From positions 1 through 54,493 of the forward strand of contig CAYSLU010000026.1 in NCBI GenBank assembly GCA_964431965.1: a stretch of 54,493 nt of DNA. The letters are read 5' to 3'. Source of the DNA: CAYSLU01 sp964431965 (GTDB taxonomy: Bacteria > Verrucomicrobiota > Kiritimatiellia > CAIKKV01 > CAYSLU01). How positions within the stretch are numbered: position 1 is the stretch's first letter; each line of letters opens with the position of its first letter. A program made the translations under genes and the position numbers. Below the pieces are notes generated by a model. That model was not told the DNA's origin and ran no database searches. It saw nothing but the letters and a program-made list of their open reading frames with translations. Shown one piece after another: positions 17,301 through 26,500 of the stretch.

Positions 17301-20300
17301 GGGGTTCGGCGCCGCGCCGCGGAGCCCGCGCGCCGCGGCGCTGGCGGTTACGCTGCTGGCGCTGGCCGCCGCCAACCTGTCGGGCGGCCGCATCGCCCTG
17401 ACCGTCCTCCTCGCCTTCGGCCTGCCGCTCGCCTTCGTCGCCTGGCTCCTGCGCGGATCCTGGCGGTGCGGCTGCCGCCGCCGGCCCCCAGAGGCTGATC
17501 CGACTGACGACGGTCCGTTCGCGGAGCCGCCTCCGACGCCGACGCCTGAGCCAGCGGCGACGGGCCCGTCCTCCGGCGCGCCGTTGCTGCTCCTGCTGGC
17601 GGCGCTGGGCCTGGCGGTGACGCCGGCCGGCGCCGAGCCTCAGGCGTCCGCGGCGCCTGCTCCGCAAGTCAGCCAGATGCGTGCGCCGAGCCAAGCCATC
17701 GTCCTTCCGCGACCGATCACCGGCGCGGCCGAAACGGCCGTGGTCGAGTCGGTCTCGCTCGTGGTCGAGGGCCCGGGGCTGGCCAAGGATGTGGAGAAGA
17801 GCGCGAAGGTGACCGGCACGTTCGAGTTCAGCGTGGACGAGCCGACGACCTTCCGGCTGCTCGACGCAGCCGCGGTGGTCTCGGAGTTCGATCTGAACTC
17901 GCGCCATCTGCGCCTGCGCAGCGGGCCGGCCGGCTGCTCGATCACCGCGCTGAGCAGCGGCCGTTACACGGTGACCGTGAAATACCTCCTGCCGGTGGCG
18001 GAGCAGGACGGCGAGTGGTCGCTTGCCATCGGGCTGCCGGCCAACCTGCGCAACCGCGTCGTAATCGGCATCCCGGAGCGCGAGCTGGACGTGCGCTCGG
18101 ACGAATCGGTGTACCTGTCCGCGGCGGAGCGCGGGGACAAGCGGACCGAGATCACGGCGGCGTTCGGGCCGGTGCAGACCGCGCGGGTGACATGGCGGCC
18201 GCGCGTCCGGAAGACGCGCCTGGAGAAGACGGTGTTCTTCGCCGAAGTGAACACGCTGGCTGTATTCCAGCCCGGGGTCGTCGAGCTGACCAGCCTGGCC
18301 CAGTTCCAGATCGCACAGGGCGAGATCCGCGCCGTGACCCTGACGATTCCGGCCGGGATGAGCGTGAACTCCGTGGCGGCGCCGGGGCTGAGCACGTGGC
18401 GGTTCGACCCGGAGACCCACCGGATGGAGGCGGTGCTCGAGCGACCGGCGTTCGGCGACTTCGGGATGGTGGTGCAGTGCCAGATTCCGCGGGACAACCT
18501 GCCGTACGAAGCGGCGATTGGCGCTGTGTCCGTGAAGGACGCAGCCCGGCAACGCGGGTCGCTGGCGTTCGCCACGCCGGAGACGGTCCAGATCGGCGTG
18601 GACGCGATGGGCGGCCTCAGCGCCATGAACATCGCGGACTTTTCGCCTGAGGCCGTGCAGGCGGCGGCCCGCTGCGGGGCAGGGGGGGAGCCCAGCCCGA
18701 TCAAGCGCGCGTTCCGCTATCAGCAGGTGCCCGCGACCGCGGCCGTGAGGGCCGAGGCCGTGCTGCCCGAGATCCGCGTGGCCGAGAAGGGCGCCCTGTC
18801 GATCGCCGACGAGCGCGTCGTGCTGTCGTCGCAGCTCGATGTCAGCGTGGCCAAGGCGGGGGTGTTCGCCCTCCGGCTCGACATCCCCGCGGACTTCGAC
18901 ATCGAGACGCTCACGGGCACGGACGTGAGCCACTGGGATGAGGTGAAAGATGAGGCGCGGGGGGTGGTCGTTCACTTCCAGAAGCAGGCATTGGGATCGC
19001 GCGCGGTCAACCTGGTGATCTCGCGGATGGAGCGGGGGATTGAAGGCACGATCGTCGTGCCCCGGATCGCCGTACGGGATGCGCGCAAGCACACCGGGAC
19101 GCTCACCGTGTCCGGCGAGCGCGGCGTCCGCCTGACGACCGTGCGGCGGGATGGGGTGAGCGAGGTGAATCCGCGCGAGCTGGGCCTCAAGGAGGCCGGG
19201 CTGCTGGCGTTCCGGATCCTGCGGCCCGACTGGCAGGTTTCGCTCCAGACGGAGGTGCTGGCGCCGACGATCAAGCCCGAGGTGCTGCAGTGCGTGGACC
19301 TGGCGGAGGGTATGATCCGGGGCACGGCCTACATCCGCTATGCGATTGAGAACGCGGGCTGCAAGACGTTCCGCATCCAGGCGCCTCAGCCGGGCACGAG
19401 CCTGACCATGGCGGGGCGGAACATCGCGAAGGCCTTCGAGGTCGATAAGGACAAGGGCATCTGGCAGCTGGACTTCCAGACCAAGGTCGAGGACAGCGTC
19501 CTCGTCCGCGTGAGCTACCAGACGCCTTACGATACGGCGAAGGGGGCCGTGACCATCCGCCCGCTGCGCACGCTCGATACGGAGGGGCAGAAAGGCTACC
19601 TCGTCGTGCGCTCGGCCGGACGGGAGCAGATTCGGCCGACGGGGGACCTGGCGGGGCTGAAGCCGGAGGACGCCCGCAGCATCCCGCCGGTGTTTGGCGC
19701 GGAGGACATGTCCGACGCGATCCTCTGCTATCGGACGCTCCAGCCGGAATACCAGCTGGAGCTTGCGGTGCGGCGCCACGGATCGGAGGAGGTGCTCCCC
19801 GCGCGTGTGACAAGCGTGCGGATGACCTCGGTGCTGGCGGCCGACCGGACGCTGCTGACGCGGGTTGCCCTGGACCTGCAGGTGGGCGACTTGCGATTCC
19901 TGCAGGTCACCCTTCCGAACGCCGAGGACGCGCTGTGGTCGGCCTTCGTGAACGGCAAGGTGGTGAAGCCGTCGCGCGACGGGCGCGCGTATCGGATTCC
20001 GCTGGAGGAGCCGGTCGCCGGCGAGGCGACGGCCGTCGAGATCATCGCGGCGGGCCGGTCGCCGTGGCGGGTCGGGTGGTCGCGGAAGTACTACGGGCCG
20101 CAGTTCAACCTCCCGTTGAACGACGTGCAGTGGGTGCTCTACACGCCGCCGGGGCGCCGATGCTTCGGATTCGGCGGCACCTTCAAGCTTACGGAGCGGG
20201 GTGGAACAGCCGGCCGGGTAGACGCGCAGAGCTACGCCGAGGAGAGCCAGAGCCGGATTCGGCGGGACCTGGAGAAGGCGAAGGTGGTGATGGCAAAGGG

Positions 20301-20868
20301 CGAACAGTACGCGCGGCAGGGGAAGCAGAAGGAGGCCCGCCAGGCGCTTGAGGCGGCGATGAACTTCTCGCAGGCTCAGGCGGACTTCAACGAGGACGCG
20401 CGAATCCAGTACCGGAACCTCGTGCGGCAGCAGGCGTTCGTGGGCCTCGTGCAGCGGCGCAACGAGATGCAGCAGGAGCAGCCGGTGCAGGACCAGGAGC
20501 TTGCGCCGCCCGGAGCGCAGCAGGGGTTCCGCGGCGGGAACTTCACGCCGGAGTTCGCCGACCAGATCGCGCAGGCGCTGCCGGCGGAGGAGGGGCGCAA
20601 CCTGAAGGCGCTTGCGGACAAGATCATCGACCAGCAGGCGGCGGCCTCCGCCGTCTCGCACGCGATCCGCGTCACCGTCCCGGAGGTGGGGCCGCGGCTC
20701 GTGTTTCAGCGCGCGCTGCAGATTCATCCGGATGCGCCGATGTACGTCTCCTTCCGGATGGTGAGTGTGCTGCCGCTGCGCTGGCTCGGTTCGCTGGCCG
20801 CCGCCGCTGTCGTGTTCGGCCTGATGTGGGCCGCCCTGCGCCGCGCGTTCCGGCCGGCGGCCGGGTGA
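14311..20868 (+). CDS. Giant two-module envelope protein of unknown function
   Basis: Encodes 2185 residues; ATG with GGAGGG 4 nt upstream. Residues 1-23 are a signal peptide ending LASAQA. Residues about 190-690 and 1310-1800 are homologous halves: IEIPADINVTEVNGADIQDW (near 220) matches LTIPAGMSVNSVAAPGLSTW, ASITYHISGAPVRQFRL (near 553) matches GTAYIRYAIENAGCKTFRI (near 1671), and GYIVLASGG (646) matches GYLVVRSAG (1762), all offset by about 1116-1123 residues. Between the halves are five hydrophobic segments (about 877-900, 907-930, 980-1000, 1006-1024, 1027-1048), then a second signal-like segment at 1088-1110 ending PAGAEP. The C-terminus has a charged, possibly coiled-coil helix (about 1970-2040) and a last membrane helix near 2155-2175. 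I do not recognise a known family. It follows the sigma/VWA pair and probably belongs to that unit. Confidence 0.9.
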   Translation: MKQMMMALVAAVGLVPFLASAQAEPRIEVSDLVLEGQIEGENIVFSMQLTADVRVRDSRLGIVQGDVACLDTKLPRSATLAREGDRYLIGFASRGRSSATVRFASRAAKEGDWRRSTFLIPASNLRRISVVCDREDLDIAFPGALNIERRKDEKGRKVVSAVLGASNRFEVRWKPETKKLEGELAVECDANAIASASVGALVMDQLFTFRVVQGALQRVAIEIPADINVTEVNGADIQDWRIAESGGVKRLEVVLSRPYEDSYRLGVRAERVLPEFPCRFDLPVLVPRGVIRTSGFLMVGTDSAIKLLAGKLSGLTQVDHAAFPRAALDSKSGIARPLPARSAYAYQYANLPYSISLSADDIVSECSADDRLILSLEDNDLTLAASVELEFRDAPARDVTIAIATNWTVSAVSGSAVSDYDVRDGTNGRSVHVYFQSGLLGRTLVDLRLEHTLAKDRSEFSVPVFRVEGAKAERGYLVLTAEKGQRLKADRVEGLREVHAGSMPVRVADAQHAFRFREAGWSATVAIERTEPTLHAEILTLASIGEGVLYGSASITYHISGAPVRQFRLTVPAAAQNVEFNGRDIRGWARDAAAGQTNGAWAVTLQEKVIGDYTLLVTYDQKIGYDRAEVDAGGIETVGTGSEVGYIVLASGGSFSLSEGRLDAGLLRVDREEIPQSYTLLINDPVLAAYTYGRKPHVARVKLARYGSERLLDQVLDHTAYSTRIGEDGESVTAVEYFIKNTSQQYLSVALPKGSRLWTVRRIEADGSRGDVAPLKGEEATLIPIGRPRDPNVPIRMELTYAQTLPAVGVLGRRMTLEAPVSKGAPATLARWTVQVPKGYEGRGLAGSSMAPDRLVTAVGLERVLGRVLEFWGAAGRAAAPVAVFLLFLLAAVSVLVHGIARRTGVFRAAGVAMVLIVAGAFAASLAAGCHAGRGIHTSGILIPPPLSSVSFTRTLSLADGGALSVSLQVVPRWLGVGGSFGWFVLLGLAGLAAAFRGFGAAPRSPRAAALAVTLLALAAANLSGGRIALTVLLAFGLPLAFVAWLLRGSWRCGCRRRPPEADPTDDGPFAEPPPTPTPEPAATGPSSGAPLLLLLAALGLAVTPAGAEPQASAAPAPQVSQMRAPSQAIVLPRPITGAAETAVVESVSLVVEGPGLAKDVEKSAKVTGTFEFSVDEPTTFRLLDAAAVVSEFDLNSRHLRLRSGPAGCSITALSSGRYTVTVKYLLPVAEQDGEWSLAIGLPANLRNRVVIGIPERELDVRSDESVYLSAAERGDKRTEITAAFGPVQTARVTWRPRVRKTRLEKTVFFAEVNTLAVFQPGVVELTSLAQFQIAQGEIRAVTLTIPAGMSVNSVAAPGLSTWRFDPETHRMEAVLERPAFGDFGMVVQCQIPRDNLPYEAAIGAVSVKDAARQRGSLAFATPETVQIGVDAMGGLSAMNIADFSPEAVQAAARCGAGGEPSPIKRAFRYQQVPATAAVRAEAVLPEIRVAEKGALSIADERVVLSSQLDVSVAKAGVFALRLDIPADFDIETLTGTDVSHWDEVKDEARGVVVHFQKQALGSRAVNLVISRMERGIEGTIVVPRIAVRDARKHTGTLTVSGERGVRLTTVRRDGVSEVNPRELGLKEAGLLAFRILRPDWQVSLQTEVLAPTIKPEVLQCVDLAEGMIRGTAYIRYAIENAGCKTFRIQAPQPGTSLTMAGRNIAKAFEVDKDKGIWQLDFQTKVEDSVLVRVSYQTPYDTAKGAVTIRPLRTLDTEGQKGYLVVRSAGREQIRPTGDLAGLKPEDARSIPPVFGAEDMSDAILCYRTLQPEYQLELAVRRHGSEEVLPARVTSVRMTSVLAADRTLLTRVALDLQVGDLRFLQVTLPNAEDALWSAFVNGKVVKPSRDGRAYRIPLEEPVAGEATAVEIIAAGRSPWRVGWSRKYYGPQFNLPLNDVQWVLYTPPGRRCFGFGGTFKLTERGGTAGRVDAQSYAEESQSRIRRDLEKAKVVMAKGEQYARQGKQKEARQALEAAMNFSQAQADFNEDARIQYRNLVRQQAFVGLVQRRNEMQQEQPVQDQELAPPGAQQGFRGGNFTPEFADQIAQALPAEEGRNLKALADKIIDQQAAASAVSHAIRVTVPEVGPRLVFQRALQIHPDAPMYVSFRMVSVLPLRWLGSLAAAAVVFGLMWAALRRAFRPAAG

Positions 20869-21003
20869 GCGCAGGGCGAGCGAGAAGTCCATCGTATTCG
20901 CCCTTCATCGTCGTCCTCGATAGGGAGCGCGGTCGGCAGTGACGCAGCTCACAGCGTGGGCATGCTGACGGAGATCGCGGATACGTTTCATCCAGCATAA
21001 GGC

Positions 21004-21032
21004 TTGATAATTGATGATGTCATCATTATATG
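21004..21032 (+). promoter_or_regulatory. Promoter overlapping a perfect dyad before the DUF4143 ATPase
   Basis: TTGATA at 21004-21009, a 17-nt spacer and TATATG at 21027-21032. The spacer holds a perfect dyad, TGATGA-TG-TCATCA (21012-21025), a likely operator. The -10 box overlaps the first ATG (21030) and ends 6 nt before the second in-frame ATG (21039), which fits a leaderless transcript starting at 21039. The stretch is notably AT-rich for this genome. Confidence 0.5.
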
Positions 21033-22295
21033 TCAGGCATGAACTATCGTGGTAGGTTGCTTGAGGCCAAACTGATCAGGTACGCAAAGGAGTTTTCTGC
21101 GCTGCTTCTGATGGGCCCACGGCAGGTCGGCAAGAGCACCCTGTTCGCTCACCTCTTTGGCACCCAGGCTAGACACATCGTTTTCGATCCGGTCGTGGAT
21201 GTTGGCAACGCCCGCCAGGATCCCGATTTCTTCCTCGATCAGCAACCTCCTCCCGTGATTCTCGACGAGGTGCAATACGCGCCTGAGTTGTTGGGAGCGA
21301 TCAAGCGCCGCATTGACCGTCGCCCTGCGCCGGGACAATATTTTCTCACGGGCTCGCAGAATCTGTCTCTGCTGAAGCGCGTCAGCGAGAGTCTGGCGGG
21401 TCGCGTTCTGGTCCTCGATCTGGGCGGCATGACGCTGTCCGAACTGCGCGGGCGGGGCCAGCCCTCTGGCGCCACTTGGCTGGCGGCCCTCATGGAGGCC
21501 GGAACACGTGCGCCCGACCTGAGTTCCTTCCACCGGCTCATGCCTGCATCGAAGGATGACACGCTTCATCGTCACTTGTGGCGCGGAGGACTGCCGCTTC
21601 TTATCGACCGCGCGGATGACCTTGTGCCAGATATCCTGGCCTCCTATCTCCGGACGTACGTCGAGCGCGACGTGCGTGCGCTTGCGGAGGTCCACGACCA
21701 GCAGCAGTTCACGCGGTTCATCGCGCTGTGCGCGGCGCTGACCGCCCGGGAGGTCAATCACAGTCAACTCGGCCGCGACATTGGGGTCACTCCACAAACC
21801 GCGGGGCGCTGGCTTGGAGTGCTGAAGGCCACCTTTCAGTGGATCGAGGTGCCGCCCTTCCATGGCAACTCCATCAAGCGCATCAGCGGACGACCCAAAG
21901 GGTATCTGGCCGATACCGGCCTGGCCGCGCACTTGCAGCGCATGTCTAGTCCTGAGGCCTTGAGCGGCCATCCGTCGCTGGGAGCGCTGTTCGAGACTTG
22001 GGTGGTAGGCGACATCCTGCGTCGCTTCTGCCTCATGCACACACCGCCACAGGTCTACCACTGGCGCCGCCACAGCGGGGCGGAGGTCGATCTGCTGCTG
22101 GAACGAGACGGCACCTTCTGGCCGATCGAGATCAAGGCCGCCTCCCGCGTGACCATGGCGGACGCCCGCGGTATCCACGCCTTTCGCGCCGCCTATCCGA
22201 ACCTGCGGCACGGCGTCGGCATCATCGTGGCGGCGGTGGAAGAAGCATCCCGCCTGTCGGAGGACGTACTTGTTGTGCCCTGCGATCTGCCGTGA
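21030..22295 (+). CDS. AAA-type ATPase with DUF4143 and nuclease-like C-terminus
   Basis: Encodes 421 residues. It has the AAA_14/DUF4143 architecture: Walker A GPRQVGKST at about residues 28-36, Walker B VILDEVQYAP near 75, sensor LTGSQN near 108, then DUF4143 with SYLRTYVERDVRALAEV and a winged-helix-like segment (HSQLGRDIGVTPQTAGRWL). The C-terminus holds a PD-(D/E)XK-like core, GAEVDLLLERDGTFWPIEIK. These proteins are widespread, often isolated or horizontally acquired, and their function is largely unknown. The start is either the ATG at 21030 or, if the mRNA is leaderless, 21039. Lower GC in the promoter region and a self-contained operator suggest acquisition (inference). Confidence 0.88.
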   Translation: MSGMNYRGRLLEAKLIRYAKEFSALLLMGPRQVGKSTLFAHLFGTQARHIVFDPVVDVGNARQDPDFFLDQQPPPVILDEVQYAPELLGAIKRRIDRRPAPGQYFLTGSQNLSLLKRVSESLAGRVLVLDLGGMTLSELRGRGQPSGATWLAALMEAGTRAPDLSSFHRLMPASKDDTLHRHLWRGGLPLLIDRADDLVPDILASYLRTYVERDVRALAEVHDQQQFTRFIALCAALTAREVNHSQLGRDIGVTPQTAGRWLGVLKATFQWIEVPPFHGNSIKRISGRPKGYLADTGLAAHLQRMSSPEALSGHPSLGALFETWVVGDILRRFCLMHTPPQVYHWRRHSGAEVDLLLERDGTFWPIEIKAASRVTMADARGIHAFRAAYPNLRHGVGIIVAAVEEASRLSEDVLVVPCDLP

Positions 22296-22317
22296 CGCGA
22301 TCAAGGAGGAGGTGGGC

Positions 22318-22833
22318 GTGAATGCATTCGGAGTAAAGCGCCATCTCGCCGTCTGGGTCACGCTCGCGACGCTGATGACATCCCACGCATCTGCGAGTGC
22401 TCTCTCGATCTCCATGCGGCATGACGGAACGAACACGCTGCACTTCCTCGGGAGCAAGCCGTTCTCTCTGGTGGAGATGAAGGAAGCCCTCGTCCGGATC
22501 GCTGCATTGGACCGGGACCAAGCCGTGTGGGTTCGCTGCGCGGTTGGGGACCGGGCCGCTGATCTCCTTCCTTTGCTGCAGACCATTCGAGCATCAGGGC
22601 TGACCCGCGTCCATATGTCGTTTCCGGCGACCCGGAAGGGCCGTTCCGGGCTGCAGTATATCGCGCTTCGCATCGACCCGAGTCCAACGAACACGCCGGC
22701 GTGCACGGAAACGATTCCGCTCGATGACGGCTTTCTTCCGGATCCGGAGGAGTTGCTGGCGATTCAGCCTGCGCCTTCCGCAGGTGGTGGCGTCACGAAT
22801 GGACTGCATCGGCAGGGGACTGAGGTCCGGTGA
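22318..22833 (+). CDS. Small secreted protein, ExbD-periplasmic-like
   Basis: Encodes about 171 residues. The GTG at 22318 has AAGGAGGAGG just upstream and opens into a signal peptide (HLAVWVTLATLMTSHASASA). The segment VWVRCAVGDRAADLLPLLQT followed by IRASGLTRVHMSF resembles the periplasmic strand-helix-strand of ExbD/TolR proteins, but the usual ExbD N-terminal membrane helix plus Asp pattern is absent, so a transport role cannot be claimed. The last 4 bases overlap the next gene (GTGA), so the two are translationally coupled. It could be an unrelated secreted protein. Confidence 0.65.
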   Translation: MNAFGVKRHLAVWVTLATLMTSHASASALSISMRHDGTNTLHFLGSKPFSLVEMKEALVRIAALDRDQAVWVRCAVGDRAADLLPLLQTIRASGLTRVHMSFPATRKGRSGLQYIALRIDPSPTNTPACTETIPLDDGFLPDPEELLAIQPAPSAGGGVTNGLHRQGTEVR

Positions 22834-23531
22834 ACAGCCGTCCGATAGGTGGCGTCGCTCTCCTCCTGTTGATGTCGAGTTGCGTGTCGAGTTGCGTCGC
22901 GCTGCCGGCCGTGCTGACCTCACGGAGCGCAGATGGGCCACGCGAGTCGATCTACGTCATCCGCCACGGGCCGCATGTGGGCCTCATTCTGCCGACCACG
23001 CCAGTCCCGAGGAGCGTGTGGCCCGAGATCCATCAGGTACATGCCGACTTCGTGGAGGTTGGGTGGGCCGATCGGTTCTACTCCCTGTCGCGTGCCCCCG
23101 AGGCGTGCCGTGTCTCCGTCGCCCTGCTGCTGCCGACCGCCAGCGTCCTCAAGGTGATGCCGGTGGATACGCATCCGACGAACTACTTCACGGGAAACGG
23201 GCTTGTGCGGATCAACGTGAGCACGCAGGGATTCCAGCGTATCTGCGGGTTCGTCGCCGACACCTATGCGCGTGACGCCAACGGCCGAGCTTCGGTGCTC
23301 GCCGTCACGACGGGATGTACGATCTACGCCGCGCGAGGTCGTTACTGCCTGTTCAAGAACAGCAACGGGTGGACCGCCCAGGCTCTTCGGGAGGGCGGTT
23401 GCGCCATCTCGCCCATTCGCTGTGTGTCCGCAAGCCAGACCTTCAGTCATGCCGCAGAGTGCGGCATGATAGTCAGAGAGGCGGTGGGGCTCGATCGCGT
23501 GCCGGTCATGGCCGCGGACCCAGCGCGCTGA
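22830..23531 (+). CDS. DUF2459-like lipoprotein
   Basis: Encodes about 233 residues from a GTG overlapping the previous gene by 4 bases. The N-terminus is a lipoprotein-type signal (GGVALLLLMSSC), with lipidation most likely at the Cys near residue 18 or 22. The mature part starts IYVIRHGPHVGLILPT and continues with FVEVGWADRFYSL, matching the DUF2459/TIGR02117 family of unknown function, whose members carry a conserved HGxHxG block and a GWGDR-like block. It also has TTGCTIYAARGRYCLFKNSN late in the chain. The 3' end overlaps the convergent esterase gene by 26 bp. Function unknown; envelope location is likely. Confidence 0.75.
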   Translation: MNSRPIGGVALLLLMSSCVSSCVALPAVLTSRSADGPRESIYVIRHGPHVGLILPTTPVPRSVWPEIHQVHADFVEVGWADRFYSLSRAPEACRVSVALLLPTASVLKVMPVDTHPTNYFTGNGLVRINVSTQGFQRICGFVADTYARDANGRASVLAVTTGCTIYAARGRYCLFKNSNGWTAQALREGGCAISPIRCVSASQTFSHAAECGMIVREAVGLDRVPVMAADPAR

Positions 23532-26500
23532 TACTTCGCGGGCGGTCCGCCCGACGCGCCGCATCCTCGCCGAATATCTCGGCCCACAGGCCCTCCTGCC
23601 GCCACTCAGGTCCGGCCTCGACATTGCGGAGGTTTCGCTTCCACCCTCTCGCCAGCATGCCGCAGAGATCGGGCTGCATGGCTACTCGGTACACTCGGCT
23701 GGTATCGACCCCCTCGAGATCGATTGAGGGCACGACCACGACTTCATTGCTTGCCGCCCACCTCCGGTGAATTTCCGCCAGCTCCTGGCCGCTCATGCGA
23801 CAGAGCAGGGTTTGGCCGGGGGTGCGCGCTGTGGCCTGGTCCGCCAGCGCGAACCACCGCGAGTCGAACGGCGTCTCTCCGCGCTGGCTGCCAAAGCCCA
23901 TCGAGAAGTCAGCAGCCGTCGTGCTCCGCATCACACGCAGGGTTGCCTTCTGAAGCGATTCCGCGCTCGCCATCGCTTCGGGCAGGCGAGCATCCGCGCC
24001 GGGCACCTCATCCCACTGCCACCCATGGGTGAACTGCATCAGCCGGCGAACTGGGCCGACGAGCGACTGGACTACCAAGTCGGGTTGGTCCACGCGGTCC
24101 TGACCGCTCATCCCGGTCACGAGCCGCCGCGCGTCTCCGAACCACCTGTCGGCCGCCTCGCCATTCTCGTCCGTGGTGACGATGAAGATCAGCCGCTTGG
24201 GGTTCAGCGGGTTGTAGTAGGCCAGCCGGAAGCCCGCGCCTGCGAGACTGACCGGCTCGCGAGTGCCGGCCAGCAGCTCATGCGAGGCGTTGATCCGGAC
24301 CGGCAGGCGGTCCGCCATCCGCGCCACGAGACTGTTGTCGCGAGCCGAACCGATCAGAATCAGATTGAAGCGCTGCAGGTCGTCCGCCGTGACGTCGCGG
24401 TCCGCCTTTGCGGGGAATCGCCCGTTGACGGTGTGGCTGGACCAAGCCGTCCCGGCCGCGCTCTCCGCGGCCCTTTGCAGGAGGGCGGTGCGATTCGTGC
24501 CGGCCTGTGTACCGTACACCACCAGGAGCGGCTCGCCCGTGTAGAGATCGGCTGCCGCGCCAGCGCGGTAGGGACGGGCTGCCGCCGCTTGGGGCGCCCA
24601 CTGATCGGCGCCCGCCCAGCCGTCATCCTTGCGAAGAACAAACAGCCGATCCGGCAGAGGAGCCTTGGCGGTCAGAAGCGAGTAGTCCGCTTGGATCAGC
24701 AAGTCCGCGGAACGCTGCACCGGCATGCGGGAGACATCCAACTCCAACACATCAACATTCTCCGCGCGCAGGGCCAGCGACTGGTGCAAGCCGCTACCGC
24801 TCAGTCGCGCATCGACGCGGGCCCGGAGGTGCGGATCCGAGACCTCGCGAACGGCCAGCCAGTAGGCGCGCCCGTGGTCGGGTGTGTCGCATGTGTACGT
24901 GATGGCCGTGGGGCGGTCCTCGATGCGGTGGGTCAGGAGCCAGTCGTACACGGGATAGAGGGGCGGCGCCGTGGTGATCTCGTGACCCCAGCCGGGAATC
25001 TCCTTGTGGAGGACGGGGTAGCCCAACTGCTGAATCGCGCTGACGGCGAAGCGGCTGTGATCGATTGCGAGCCGCCAGTCCTCGAGGCCGTGCTGGTTGA
25101 GGATGGGAACGCTGCGGAGATTCTCCAGCGGCAGTCCGTATGCCAGCCCGCAGATGGGCGCTGAGGCGGCGAAGCGGTCCGGATTTCGGGCCGCGACGCC
25201 CCATGCGCCGATTCCGCCCATGGAGCGGCCGGTCACGTAGACTCGCGTCGGGTCGATCCGATACCAGCGCATGGCGTACTCCATAGCCCGGAACACGTCG
25301 TCTTCCCCCAGGCCCGTGAAGCTGTTGTCGCCGCGGCCCCACGGCCTGACTTCGATGTATCGGGCATTGTGGACGTAGTCGGCGTCGGGCGCGGGCCGGC
25401 CGTTCGAACCGTGAAGCCATACGACCAACGGATAGCTCTTGCGCGGATCGAAATCAGCCGGGACACGCATCACGAACTGTTGGCCACGCCCGTCGGCGGG
25501 GCTGTAGTAGGCGGCCCAGAACTCGTTGCGCCGTTCGCCCAGGTAGTCCCTTCCGGCGTCCAGCGCCGCGATCATCTCGGCCCCATCGCTGAGCGCCTTC
25601 AGGCGGTCGGCGCCCGCATACTCACGGCCTTCGGGCCCGGACGCCCCGCCGGCCGAGCTGCGAGCCTTCGCCAGCTCGAGCCATTGGAGTACGGCGGCGA
25701 CCATGCCGCGGTGGCGCTGGATGAGCCCTGGCGCGCTCGACAGCTCGTCCCACGGGGCATCGAGCGCGAATCGCTTGCGAAGCTCCTCCCGGCGGGAGGC
25801 CAACGCCTCAATCCCGCGCGAGCTCCAATGCCGGTGCGACAGGCGCGAGCCGGGCCCGGGCTTCACGCCCGTGACGTCGAAGGCCAGATCGTACCGCCCA
25901 TTCCCCAGCGCCGATAGATCCCAGACAAACGCGTCTGCGCATTCGGTGCCCGAGCGATGCTCGATGCGTCCGCGCGCGACGGGAGCCGACTCCCCGCTGC
26001 GCGTTACCGTGAGCGTGGCCTTGACCGCGCCCGGCTTGGCCGGCCGCACGAGAAGGCGGGCCGTGTCATGCGGTTCCACTCCCTCCAGGTTCAGCCAACG
26101 GCTGCTGTTCGTGGCGGCTAAGAGCGCGGGCTCCGGGCGAAGCGGCAGCATGGCTCCGCGCGTTCCCGCGGCCTGGTCGAAGACGAGCTGCCCCAGCTGG
26201 GATGCGTCCTGCCCGAACGTGACGCCGCGGGTCCACAGGAGGCCGCCCTCGAAGCCCTTGCCGTCGTTGTCGTTCAGGGCGAAGGAGAACCCGCAGCGCC
26301 CCAGAATCCACGGCGACACAGGCTCGAGCCGCGACCAGGGCATCGCCCATTCATAGACGCGCGTGCCGTCGGGGCGCACGGACATCCGCAGGTCAAATCC
26401 GGGCAGGACGCGCTCGTTGTCCCGCGTGTCCCCCCGTTGGCGGGGGCTCACCATGACCGGTCCGTTCGTCGAGTCCGAGACGCAGAAGGTCAGCTCGTCC

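Noticed and set aside
14296..20892. A 2198-codon open frame on the minus strand
   Set aside because: It is a high-GC shadow of the giant plus-strand gene: composition is Arg/His/Pro-rich without recognisable domains, and the plus-strand protein has a signal peptide, helices and internal homology.
20873..20904. Hairpin AGGGCGA/TCGCCCT after the giant gene as a terminator
   Set aside because: Only a 7-bp stem with a loop of about 18 nt and no T-tract; too weak to call.
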